Position numbers and translations under genes: made by a program. From assembly GCA_026770615.1 (NCBI GenBank), contig MU631525.1, forward strand, positions 185,363 through 207,733: 22,371 bases of DNA. Reading direction: 5' to 3'. Under the pieces are notes generated by a model that was not told where the DNA came from, searched no databases, and was given only the letters and a program-made list of their open reading frames with translations. Numbering within the stretch: position 1 is the first letter of the stretch; every line of letters starts with the position of its first letter. The stretch is from Pavlovales sp. CCMP2436 (lineage: Eukaryota > Haptophyta > Pavlovophyceae > Pavlovales). Below, piece by piece: positions 8,357 to 17,787 of this stretch.

Positions 8357-11300
8357 ATGGAGTTGCCGGAATCGCCGCCGTTCGGCGGCTCGCCTGTGCT
8401 GCGCCCGCGGCGCTTGCTCATGCTGGACGACGAAGGCGAGATGCCGGCCACCCCCCCGACCGGGAAGCGGACTCCGGTCTCGACACGCGACAAGCTCGCT
8501 AGGGACGCGCGCGAGACCTGGTCATGGGCGGGCTCGACCGGCGCGCGCGAGCAGCTGCAGCGCGACGAGGAGCGGCTCGCGCGCATGAAGCGCTTCGTAT
8601 CGCCAGGGCATGCCGACGCGCAGTGGGTGCCTACGGAGCAGCGCGGCGTTCCTATTTCTGTGGTGCGAGCACTGATAGCAATGGGAGCACTGCCTGCCAC
8701 TACTCTAACACCCGTCACCACTCTAACGTCACTGCCCCGATGTCACACCCGTCACTACTCTATATGACACCCATCGCCGATTGCCTGTTGCCTGCTGCTG
8801 CCTGCTGCTACCCATGTTCCTTCTGACGCCGCACCACTCCTTTCCCCGACGTGATGACAACTTAGGTCCTCGCGCGCGGCGCGCGCGTCTTCTCGCGCGT
8901 GTCCGCACCCGCATCGGGTTGGCGCTCGTTCAAAACCAAGCGTTACCGTTACTTCATCTCGCACAGCTGGACGGCGGCGCGGCTGGACAAGTACCTCGCC
9001 TTGCTCTTCGACCTCGCGCTCACGCCCGCTCTGCTCTCCGCGCTGGCGGCCGCGCATCTCGTGTGTGTGCTCGTGGGGGTGGGCGTGCTGCCCACCTTCT
9101 TCACCGCTGTCTTCTTCCCTGACGTGACTCACGAGGCGGTTGGCATAAGCTTGCTCTGCACGCCTGTCGGGGGGCTCGTCTTCGTCGCGGTCCTCTTCGG
9201 CTGGGTGAGTGAAAATCGACATATTGAATCTGTGAAATTGCTTTACATAAACGTCTCCTTTCTTTGGTATGCTTTATTTTTTTCTATTTTAAGTGAGAAC
9301 GCCGAGAGCATATTTTAATACAATTTACTCCATTTTTAACACATATGAAATAGGTGCCCTTCCGCGGCTGGCTGGAGGCGCGCGGGCTGGCGAGTAAGAG
9401 TACGTGCTTCATCGACAAGCTGTGCATCGACCAGGCGGAAATCGAAAGGGGAGTCGAGCAGATCGGCGCCTTCCTGCACAACACAGACACGATGCTTCTG
9501 CTCTGGTCTGCGGACTATTTCCAGAGGCTCTGGTGAGTGCGCCCCCCCCCCTATTTTCTTTCTTGTTTGAATGGTTCTTTTAACGTCCCCCAACTTGCAG
9601 CCCAAAGGCGTACGGGCATGTCTGCCCGCCCTGGCTACCTGTTGCTGCCTTTGAAGCTGATTGACTGTCTGTCTAGCTGGCCGGCTGACCCTGACTGACC
9701 CAACTGAATACCATATCCAACCTAAGGCGCCACGGGCAATTCCATGCGCTCACACCCGCTGATATCCGACTGCCTGCTTCGGCCGCTCGAGCTGGAGGAA
9801 TGGTTCAACCCGCCTGAGATCCCCCCCCCCCGCCACGCAGGTGCGTCTTCGAGCTTGCAGTCCTCCTGTCGGCGCAAGATGACGAATTCGCGAAGCTTGC
9901 CCAGGAGCGTGCGCGCAACGCGCAGCGGCGGCAACGCACTCCCTCTGCAGCGCGCAGGTGCGAATGCTGGCTGGGATTATTATTGTTATTATTATTTTTG
10001 CTATTTTTCTTCTTATTATTATTACTATTACTATTATTTATCTATTTTACGTTTTTTTAAGTTTGCGGGCTTGCAGCCAGACCTGGGCTTTACATCGTTA
10101 ACGTTGGACACGCCGATGTCCTTGCCCCCGAAGGCTTGCAGCTCTCCCTCTCTGACCTCAGATTTCTCAGACTGTGGTTATGCTTTATCTTATTTTCATT
10201 TCATTTCTATTCTTGCCAAATAGAATACAGCATAGAATGATAACTAAAAAAAAGCACAGAATAGCATACTTATGAACGACCCCCGGATCTCNNNNNNNNN
10301 NNNNNNNNNNNNNNNNNNNNNNNNNNNNNNNNNNNNNNNNNNNNNNNNNNNNNNNNNNNNNNNNNNNNNNNNNNNNNNNNNNNNNNCCCCCTTGCAGGTC
10401 AATCGCGTCGGGGGGCAGAGCGTTGCTCGAGGCGTCCAAGCAGTTGCAGAGGCGCAGGAGCTCTCGCGTGTATGTGGCCGAACGCTCTTCGCACTCCTCC
10501 GCGCGAACCAACAGCGGGTATGTTATTTTATTCTATTAAATTTATTTCTATAATTAATATTACTCGTAGTTTTTTACACGAATGAATCACAATTATAATT
10601 AATATTGCAACGCTCTTCGCACTGCTCTCAACGGACCAACAGCGGGTATAATTATATGAAATATATTACTTGCACTTCTTTTCACAAAATAATAATAATT
10701 CTAATTCTAATCAGTATATCGCATTTCTTTTTTTGGCATAAAATACCATCATAATTTTTATAAGGGTAATAAGGGTTTATTACTCGCATTTTTTTCCAAA
10801 TAAAAGTTAATTTGATGATGATGATGATGATGATTAAATGAAGAAGAAGAAGAAGAAAGAAGAAGAATGAGGATGATGAGAACAAGAGGCGGCAGCTTCC
10901 GGGCATGCATATGGGCAGCCTCGCAAAATAAATAGAAACAAAAAATCGGGGCCATGCGTAGCCTACCCTCTCTCCTCCCCCTCCCCCCCTTCCCCTTTCC
11001 CCCCCTCCCTATGCGTGTATGACACATCTATTTGAAACCAAACCAGAAACCAGCTTCTGTACAGCCCCAGCCGTTGATTGACAAACGAGCAAATAGTTAG
11101 ATGAAGTATTCTTGCTTGGTAACTATTCGTAGTCTTGCCGAACCCAAACCCTAACCTACCAATAATGGCACACCCGAACCACAGGCCTTTGCCGGGCAGT
11201 CAGAGCCACGGCAACAGCTTCCGCAGCGCCTGCAGTTCCGCGAGCCGACCCACGCCCTCCCCCTCGGCCGAGGCATGCTCGACACAGAGGGGTAGCTCGG

Positions 11301-14300
11301 TGAGAGATATTTATATTAAGTTCATTCCGCTTAAGTCCTTTCATCGTCGTTAACAATATATGTGTTATTCAGTACTATATACATGTTCCCCATTTCGGCG
11401 TCGCGCGTCGGAGCCTGCGTCGGAGCGCTAAGATCAGCTTCATGATTTGTCACACCGCCAGCCAGAACCCCCCTACATTCATATATGTTGTCACTCTTTT
11501 CTGCGGAGCTGCTGTTCTGCTGATTCACGGCGGGTTCACTCCTCGGAGTGACGTCGTTATGAATCGACGACGATGAGGGGTCTCGAGCGGAATAAATCAT
11601 ATATTTTATGTACAATATGTTAGTATGGTCTGCGATCCGAAAATCTGCTCCAGGCCGCGACTGGGCTGCGCCCGTGGGTATGGATCCGGGTTCACACGGC
11701 ATTCAGGAGATAGTAAGCGACCACGAGAAATGTGCCATTTCCGGGGGTTTTTTTCGTTTTTTTTTCTTCTTTTTTTTCGTTTCTTTTTAGGATCATACCT
11801 GCCCCTGCGCACTTGTAATTATTTGTAAATGATCGTTGGTAATGCTGGTTGGCTGGCTTGAATCGGTTAACACAGAAGCTAATAACATTAGCAATAACAC
11901 TAACTAAGTACAATGATAATAACAATAACAACAATGATGATGATGATGATGATAATACTTTATAAATATTAGGCCTTTGCCTCTGAGTACAACTCCGCCT
12001 ACAACCTCTCCGTCGACCAGGTGCCTCGCACCCTCTCCGCGCACACTTCGGCCGGGAGCATGGTGCACGCCCACAACCTTTCCGTCGACCAGGTGCCTCG
12101 CACCCTCTCCGCGCACACTTCGGCCGGGAGCATGGTGCACGCCTACCACCTTTCCGTCGACCAGGTGCCGCACAGCTTTTCCGCGCACACATCGGCTGGG
12201 AGCATGGTGAACGTCTTGACGAACGAGTCCCCCGCCCGCGCCAGCAGGTGCGCGCTTCGCCCTCCAACAACAACAACAACAAAACGTGTCCGGTACGAAA
12301 AAGAACATTCATTTTTAAAAAGGTATAGATCCGACCTTCCAGAGTATGACTTCAAGTGGAGGTCCTGCGATGGCGGACGAAGCGGCACCCAAAGTGACCC
12401 CGTGCGGCCCTGGGGGCGTGCAGCTCCCTTACCCCCCCTCCCCCCCACCCCCCCCCTCTTCCCTCCACCCCCATGCGACCTACGCGACTCTGTGTGCCGC
12501 TTGGGGCGGGCGATCATAATAATACTAGTGGTAATAATGATCACATATTAACGATGACAATCATAATAATATCAGGGCGTGCGAGCTTCCTACTACTACT
12601 ATTATTATGATTACTACTACTATTATTATTACCATTGGTAATAGTGGTAGCAATAATAACAATAATAACAATCATGATCACATCAGGGCGGGCTCGAGGG
12701 CGGCCGGGTTGTCTCCTTCTGCGAGGGTTGCAATCGCTGTGATCGCTGCGGGCGCTGCGGCTGATGCGGCGGTTGCGGCGGCTGCGGCGGCTGCTGTTGC
12801 GAGTGGGCAGCACGACGCACCTAAACCGCCGGCACTCGGTGGGCACATCCTGCCGTTCCCGCTGACGTCGTTGACGCTGCCAACCCCGTCACCCTCGCCC
12901 AGCCCCTTGCACATCCCCCCTCTAGAACGATCGCTGCGCCCCAAGATGGTGAGGCCGCGGGCAGTCAGTGCGGTCGGGGCGAACAGTGTGGAGGAGGTGG
13001 ACTCGCAGGCGGGCGAGGGGCGGGCGTCCTCGCTGGGCGGGGGACGTGAGTCGAACCAGGAGAGGCGCGAGTCGATCGAGTCAAGGGCCTCGCTCGACTC
13101 ACAGCTCACCTTGACATCCATGGGTACCGCGCCCAAGGTTAAGGTGCGTGTGTGTCTGTCTGCGTGTGCGTGTGTCTGTCTGTCTGCGTGTGTGTCTGTG
13201 TGTGTGTCTGTGCCTGCGTGTGCGTGCCTGCGTGTGTGTGTGTGTGTGTGTTCCCTGAGCGAGCACGAGAGTGTTGGCGATGCCTCTCTGACTGTCTGTT
13301 CTGCCACTGCTCCCCCCCCCCTCCCCCCTGCTCCCCCCGTTGCGTAGGCGAAAGTGCTGAAGATGGTGATGATGCCGCTGGCCTTGATGACGTTTGTCAC
13401 CCTCGCCGCCGTCTACCTGGCCTTTGCCGTGCTGGTGATGCTGTGGCTGCAACTCATGGTCTTGGACATGAAAACACCAGAGAGCGGCAGAGGCCATCTG
13501 GGCATCATCGGCGTGGGGTGTGCGGGAGTGGTCACAGTCGTCGGCATCGCGATTGCCTGCATCTTCATGCGACGGTGAGCAGCATTCTCATTCTATTATT
13601 AATATTATGGTATTCTTATTCTTATTATAGTATTAAAATGATTAATATTAATATTATTGCCTCGCATGCCTGCGTTCCCATGCGACAGTTCGCACTATTG
13701 CTAAAAGGAATACTAATACGACTCCTAAGAAGAATACAATAATAACAATAAGAAGAATGCTGTCCGTCTCTCTGCCCTCCCCCTCTGCCCGTCTCTTTGC
13801 CCCCGCCCCCGCCCCCAGCCTCTGCCTCTGTCCCTGCCTCACGCGCCCTCTCCGCTCTTGCCACCCACAGATACGCGCACGACCGCGCCCGGCTAGACCA
13901 GCAGCTGCGCTCCTTCTCCTTCCACAAGGCGCAGTGCTCCAACGAGCGCGACCGCACGCTGCTCCGCTCCATCGTTGACTCGCTCTACGCCTCCATGAAC
14001 ACGCCAGCTTCCTCGCAGACCTCCAGCCTCTTCGCAGTCAATCTTCGCGAGGAGGAGGCGGGCACAGGTGGCATCGGCAGGTTCGAGCGGCTAGTCCACA
14101 CGCGCGTGCGGAAGATTGTGCTGCAGCAAGTGGGAGCCACGTCTGCCATCCCCGCCAAGGTTTTTTTTTTTTTAACGTCCCCCGACTTGCAGCCCGAGGC
14201 GCGGCTTCCAAACCCTTCCAAAACCCCGTGACGCGTGCGTGTGGCACCTCTCTGTAACACCCTGCACACTTTCTGCACATCGCAAATGCCACAGCACACA

Positions 14301-15059
14301 CGTCCACCCGTCTCCGGTTGCCACCTTCTCAAGTGCGCCCGTGCCCCGTTGCTGCAGGTGTCGCTCGCCATCGGCTCGGTCGCCTACATCTGCGTCCTCG
14401 ACCTTGTCGCAGGCCGCGCGGCACTGCCGACCGGCTGCTTCGTCTCGGCGGGCGCGAGGGGGGCTGACTTGACGGCTGCTGTCGCCTTTGCGCTCGCACT
14501 TGCGTACGGCACCATACCCGCGGCGGGCGCGCTGATGATTGCGCTCTCGGCGCTCGCCGACACGTCCCGGGGCGCAACCTGCGGCGGGCGGTCTGCGGCG
14601 AAAGTCATCCCCGAGGGCCATCTCGGGCAGCTGCCGGCGCCGCCCCCGCCCTGCCCCCGGCAGCAGCGCGCGTGCAACCTGGCCACCGAGCTGCTGACCA
14701 ACCTGGCAATCGTTCTCTCCGCCGCGGCGACGTGCTGCCTCGGGTACTATGCATCCTCTCGCATCTTCTTCGAGCTGACTCCGGCGGCCTCCATCCCCGC
14801 CAACCTAATACTCGCCGCCGCGCTGCTTGCGCTCGCGCTCTGGCGTGAGCTGCTGATGCCAGACGGGGTGAAGTTTCTCAAGCGGCGACGAACTTCGATG
14901 CCACGGGCCCGCCTCGAGAGTTCGATGACAGACGACGAGACGCTGCCGCAGGGGCGACTAAGCACGCTGCCACGCGCCCGCTCCAAGGCTGTCGACGCGT
15001 TTGAGGCCACCCGTCGTAACTGCGAAGCGGTGGCGGCGATTGAGGGCGCCACGATATAG
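8357..15059 (+). CDS. Multi-pass membrane protein with a TIR-like (SHSW) domain, about 12 exons
   Basis: Exons: 8357-8662, 8866-9204, 9354-9532, 9841-9957, 10398-10517, 11200-11299, 11973-12247, 12323-12361 (end uncertain), 12687-13143, 13348-13574, 13871-14159, 14358-15059 (TAG). Phases agree and the sum is 3150 nt (1049 residues plus stop). FISHSW at residues 132-137, FIDKLCIDQ at 234-242 and LLLWSADYFQRLWCVFEL at about 263-280 resemble TIR strand A, the central loop and the S-x-Y-WC-x-x-EL motif, whose Glu (E279) is catalytic in NADase TIRs. Hydrophobic segments (about 147-215) interrupt the domain. Residues 314-490 are a Ser-rich linker; 650-717 and 817-960 hold about six more membrane helices. 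Related predicted proteins occur, as far as I know, in dinoflagellates and haptophytes. The start ATG and the exons next to the N gap are the weak points. Confidence 0.72.
9574..9620 (+). repeat. Introner-like element, copy 2
   Basis: Same 47-bp core as 4488-4534, in intron 9533-9840 of the TIR-like gene, sense orientation. It contains ttttaacgtccccc followed by acttgcag and then a gtacgg donor-like motif 9 bp later. Confidence 0.75.
9744..9840 (+). other. GC-rich, coding-like segment inside intron 9533-9840
   Basis: The end of the intron reads ISDCLLRPLELEEWFNPPEI in one frame, with exon-like composition, and runs into a C-tract before the acceptor at 9840. It is not needed for the frame of the flanking exons. 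It may be an alternative exon or exon debris. Confidence 0.3.
10071..10190 (+). other. Coding-like segment upstream of the N gap
   Basis: After a T-rich tract and gcttgcag, one frame reads PGLYIVNVGHADVLAPEGLQ and another frame, opened by aag, is also free of stops. Neither joins exon 9841-9957 in phase (phase 2 needed), so I left it out of the model. The gap at 10292-10386 may hide a partner exon. Confidence 0.3.
10292..10386. other. Assembly gap (95 N)
   Basis: The gap lies inside the intron before exon 10398. The true length and any exon in it are unknown, so the residue count of the TIR-like protein is a minimum. Confidence 1.
10609..10648 (+). repeat. Copy of an exon 3' end with donor site
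   Basis: Positions 10609-10648 repeat 10481-10520, the end of exon 10398-10517 plus GTA, with 34 of 40 identical. The outer 15 and 13 bases are perfect and all six changes fall in the middle 12. The offset is 128 bp. The donor GGGTATA remains usable. Confidence 0.85.
11384..11487 (+). repeat. Dispersed repeat family B, copy 1 (intronic)
   Basis: It matches 17544-17651 in the same orientation: gttcccca, gagcctgcgtcggagcgc, aagatcagctt, acaccgccagccagaa, tacatt and atata are shared in order. It lies in intron 11300-11972 of the TIR-like gene. Confidence 0.8.
12003..12218 (+). repeat. In-frame 72-bp tandem repeat, three copies (24 residues each)
   Basis: Units start at 12003, 12075 and 12147. 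Each encodes NLSVDQVPRTLSAHTSAG followed by SMVHAH, with the third diverged (HSF for RTL). The repeat preserves the frame, which supports exon 11973-12247 being read in phase 0. It lies in the Ser-rich linker between the TIR-like and membrane parts. Confidence 0.9.
13144..13252 (+). repeat. (GT)n-rich microsatellite at a donor site
   Basis: Irregular gtgtgtctg and gcgtgtgcgt units begin exactly at the donor GTGCGT of exon 12687-13143 and fill the first half of the intron. Many cryptic GT donors result. Confidence 0.8.
14167..14199 (+). repeat. Introner-like element, copy 3 (shorter)
   Basis: It begins in the T-tract right after the donor of exon 13871-14159. It shares ttttaacgtcccccgacttg and cagcccga with copies 1 and 2, then diverges. 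Sense orientation. Confidence 0.7.
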
Positions 15060-15765
15060 CTCCTGTTATTTAGAAACTTTATATAATTTATTCCGCTCGA
15101 GTACTCTCATCGTTGTCGGTGACTCATACATAACGACATCACTTTTGCACGTGAATCGCCGCCGTTTCAGCAGGTCTTCAGCTGCGCCTGTGCTGCTTGA
15201 CCACCACTGCTGAAATACGTTACATCGTGAGTTGCCGGACGCAGACGCCGCCTTCCATGTGCCGCTGTCGTCTTTGTCTCAGCCGCCCACGTTCGACTTA
15301 CACCACAGCTTGCCGTCCCGTTCTCTCGCGAGCTGCTGCGGTTGCCGCTGCCACCGTCCCCATCACCACCACACCCGGTCTTTACCCTCCCTTCACGGCC
15401 TCACCCCTCTCCAACCTTCCCCCCACCCCTCTCACCGCAGTTTTAAATAGTTTCGCCAGTCTTTAATTCTTGCTTACTGTTTCTAGTCTATCTCTAGAAC
15501 GGCCATCTTGTACTCGTCCTCGTCCTCCTCGTTGTCGCTTCAGCTCGAGCTCTCGTCCTCGTCCTCACCGGAGATCGCAGCGCGGAGGACGACGAGGCCA
15601 CCGAGACGTGCGTCTGCTCGGCAGCTGGTGGATCCAGCCATACTGTGGGAGCCGATCAAGGACGGCATATCAAGCTACATCCAGGTGGCCTGCGCCGCTT
15701 CTACCAGACTTGGGCGAGGCCCGCTTCGGCCGGATCACTGCTGGAGCCAGGCGCCGGTGCAAAGT

Positions 15766-15791
15766 GAACCCCCCTTCAGCAAGGGGGGTTC
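15766..15791 (+). other. Perfect 11-bp stem, 4-nt loop hairpin
   Basis: The arms gaacccccctt (15766-15776) and aaggggggttc (15781-15791) pair fully around a CAGC loop; a gattttacta stretch follows. It could be an RNA 3'-end or processing element or a fold-back relic. No histone gene is nearby to make it a histone stem-loop. Confidence 0.5.
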
Positions 15792-15939
15792 GATTTTACT
15801 AATTATATTTATTTGTGTGTTATTTTATTAGTGGAACCTTGAAGATATCCCTAGACGCAGTAAGTGACGGGGAACAACTTCACTACTTCAATGTTGCGGT
15901 TTGACACCCAATTCTAAAGGGGAAGACAAGAAAATAGCC

Positions 15940-16076
15940 TTCGAAGTGTGGGTGGTATCTCAGCATCCGAGTAGTCAAGTACGTCCCCTCACTTTGGAGG
16001 CCCACAGTTCTCGGCATTCCCTTCGGAATCAGGTGTCGGGCCGTAATACCGACTGAAGTTATTCTCCGTCAAATTC
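15940..16076 (+). repeat. Dispersed repeat family D, copy 2
   Basis: The partner of 7764-7893, in the same orientation, diverged by substitutions and short indels. It flanks the TIR-like gene on its far side, so the gene sits between two direct copies about 8 kb apart. Confidence 0.7.
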
Positions 16077-16325
16077 TGCGTCTAGCAGCATCTTCAAGGT
16101 TCGGTCGATAACTCGCAGTGCGAAAACCTCCGCCGGTTTAGCTTTTTACTGTGCACCGAGAGCTGGCTCCAGCAGCGTAAAAAATGCGTCGTAATATCAG
16201 AATCTATCTCTAGACTACTTCTCAAGGTGTCATTATCCGCCATCGTAGCCCCGCTGCTCCCTGTGCTGCACGAGCGTGCAGCTGCAACTGCGCGCCCCGA
16301 GGGGGGCGCTGCCTGGCTCGCCACC

Positions 16326-16694
16326 ATGATGTTGCTCTTCGCCACCATGCTATTGCTTCTGTCACGTGCTGTGACGGGCGCTGTTTCGCGCGGTGGCGAG
16401 CAGCACGCGGAGACGCCGCTCAAGGCTACAAAGGCTACGACGACGATGCTCCTTCCTGTGGCCACCGCAGTGTGCGCGCTCGCAGAGGCGCGATGCTGTC
16501 CACTCGAAGTACTTGCTGGCACCTCTCGACCACCCGTCTCGCTCGGGTCCTCAAGTGGATGTGCGTCGCGCGCTGCGGTGGGCGCTGCTGCGCGCGGCGG
16601 CGGGCCGCACGCGGAGACGCCGCTCAAGGCTACCAAGGCTACGACGATGCTGCTTCCTGCGGCCGCCGCAGTGTGCGCGCTCGCAGCGTCGTGA
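16326..16694 (+). CDS. Doubtful small secreted-type protein
   Basis: An ATG in a strong gccaccATG context (16326) opens 122 residues: MMLLFATMLLLLSRAVTGAV looks like a signal peptide, and the rest is two copies of an Ala/Thr-rich segment (HAETPLKATKAT). It overlaps a ~203-bp tandem repeat, and opposite-strand frames are also open. Differences between the repeat copies are not clearly biased to third codon positions. I give it only as a possibility. Confidence 0.25.
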   Translation: MMLLFATMLLLLSRAVTGAVSRGGEQHAETPLKATKATTTMLLPVATAVCALAEARCCPLEVLAGTSRPPVSLGSSSGCASRAAVGAAARGGGPHAETPLKATKATTMLLPAAAAVCALAAS

Positions 16695-16930
16695 TGCTGT
16701 CCGCTTGAGATACTCACTGGCACCTCTCGACCACCCGTCTCGCTCGGGTCCTCGAGTGGATGTGCGTCGCGCGCTTGCGATGGGCGCTACTGCACGCGGC
16801 GGCGGGCCGCACACGGAGACGCCGCTCAAGGCTACCAAGGCTACGAAGACGATGCTGCTCCCTGCGGCCGCCACGGCAGGGCTGCGACGGCCGAGGCGCG
16901 GCCGAGGCGGGGCGTGGGGGCCGGGGTGCA
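16389..16930 (+). repeat. Tandem repeat, unit about 203 bp, about 2.7 copies
   Basis: Landmarks cgcggtgg/cgcggcgg fall at 16389, 16593 and 16795 (periods 204 and 202). Each copy contains gagacgccgctcaaggct, gcagtgtgcgcgctcgca and cacccgtctcgctcgggtcc. The 202-bp period shifts the frame, so the array as a whole is unlikely to be coding. Confidence 0.85.
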
Positions 16931-16995
16931 CACACTCACACCCTTTGGTGTGAGTGCTGGTGCATGAGGGTTTGGATCGATCGCTCGACCTCAGC

Positions 16996-17055
16996 CTGAC
17001 GTCGACCAAGCCAGTGACTGAAAATCACCTGTTGAACCATGCTGAGCCGCTAATA
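16996..17055 (+). repeat. Repeat family A, partial copy 3
   Basis: It matches the 3' half of family A from ctgacgtcgaccaa to gctgagccgctaata. It lies about 180 bp upstream of, and in the same orientation as, the fuller copy at 17239. Confidence 0.75.
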
Positions 17056-17238
17056 TATACTTCTCAACTCACTTCGAGACGCTCTTAGTAGAACCTCGTC
17101 GACTTGAAATTGGCCTTTGGACCCCATGACCTAAACTGATCGCCTGCTAAAAGGCTTTCAGATACGCACGCGGCGGCCGCGGCGTACAGGGCACACGCGC
17201 CTAGATGGACGTGAGCGTTGGGGGGATGGGGGGTGGAG

Positions 17239-17369
17239 CCTGTGGCATCTGCTACGAGTTCGCCACCAACCTCACCTCTACCACCACCCCTACTGCCAGG
17301 ACTTATGTCTGACGTCGACCAAATCAGTGAGTGAACACCACCTGTTAAACCATGTTGAGCCGCTAATAG
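17239..17369 (+). repeat. Repeat family A, copy 2
   Basis: Full-length match to the intronic copy at 4211-4340. Both follow a G-rich tract at the 5' side and end at gagccgc-aata. Confidence 0.8.
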
Positions 17370-17543
17370 TCTCACTGTGAATCAGAGCGCTAGATCAAAA
17401 CCGCGAGCTGTGTAAGTTTCTAGTTAAACGTCCGTCCCCGAGAGGATCTCACTAGATTTAAGTGTTGAACAACACTCAGATCCAGGGATTGCTGTAGAAT
17501 CCCCGAAGGTACTCCTTTTTCTCATCATCCTCCACTTCTACCA

Positions 17544-17651
17544 GTTCCCCACTTCAATGGCGTAGCGCGTAGGAGCCTGCGTCGGAGCGCAAAGATCAGC
17601 TTGACTTGAACTTGATACACCGCCAGCCAGAATCCCCATACATTAATATAT
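17544..17651 (+). repeat. Repeat family B, copy 2
   Basis: The intergenic partner of 11384-11487. It is followed about 35 bp later by repeat family C. Confidence 0.8.
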
Positions 17652-17686
17652 TCTTCGGCACGCGCGGTGGCGCCCAAGCCAGCGCA

Positions 17687-17787
17687 GCCGACTAAGGCAC
17701 GCAGTAGGCAATGGGCGACGCAGCGCTCAGACCAGCACAACATTCAGAACAGTCAGACGCCAGCTTGAATCCCTATCATAAATATAT
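17687..17787 (+). repeat. Repeat family C, copy 1
   Basis: It begins gccgactaaggcacgcag and ends ccagcttgaatccctatca. Near-identical copies lie at 20521-20590 (5' part) and 21515-21607. Its end recurs at 21785-21818 and, inverted, at 20272-20314 and 20768-20797. Confidence 0.85.

Larger units (their letters stand above)
15060..16325. other. Intergenic region downstream of the TIR-like gene
   Basis: It contains the 3' flank of the TIR-like gene, a stretch of 107 open codons (15508-15831, Ser-rich, with DPAILWEPIKDGISSYIQ) that I do not recognise and would not call a gene, a perfect hairpin at 15766-15791, and repeat family D copy 2. An exon of an unseen gene cannot be excluded. Confidence 0.5.

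Noticed and set aside
12678..13400. 240-codon minus-strand frame over 12678-13400
   Set aside because: Antisense to exon 12687-13143, which fits phase with both neighbours; the frame also runs through the GT microsatellite.
7764..16076. Family D direct copies as LTRs of one 8-kb retroelement around the TIR-like gene
   Set aside because: The copies are short and diverged, and nothing between them resembles gag, pol or integrase.
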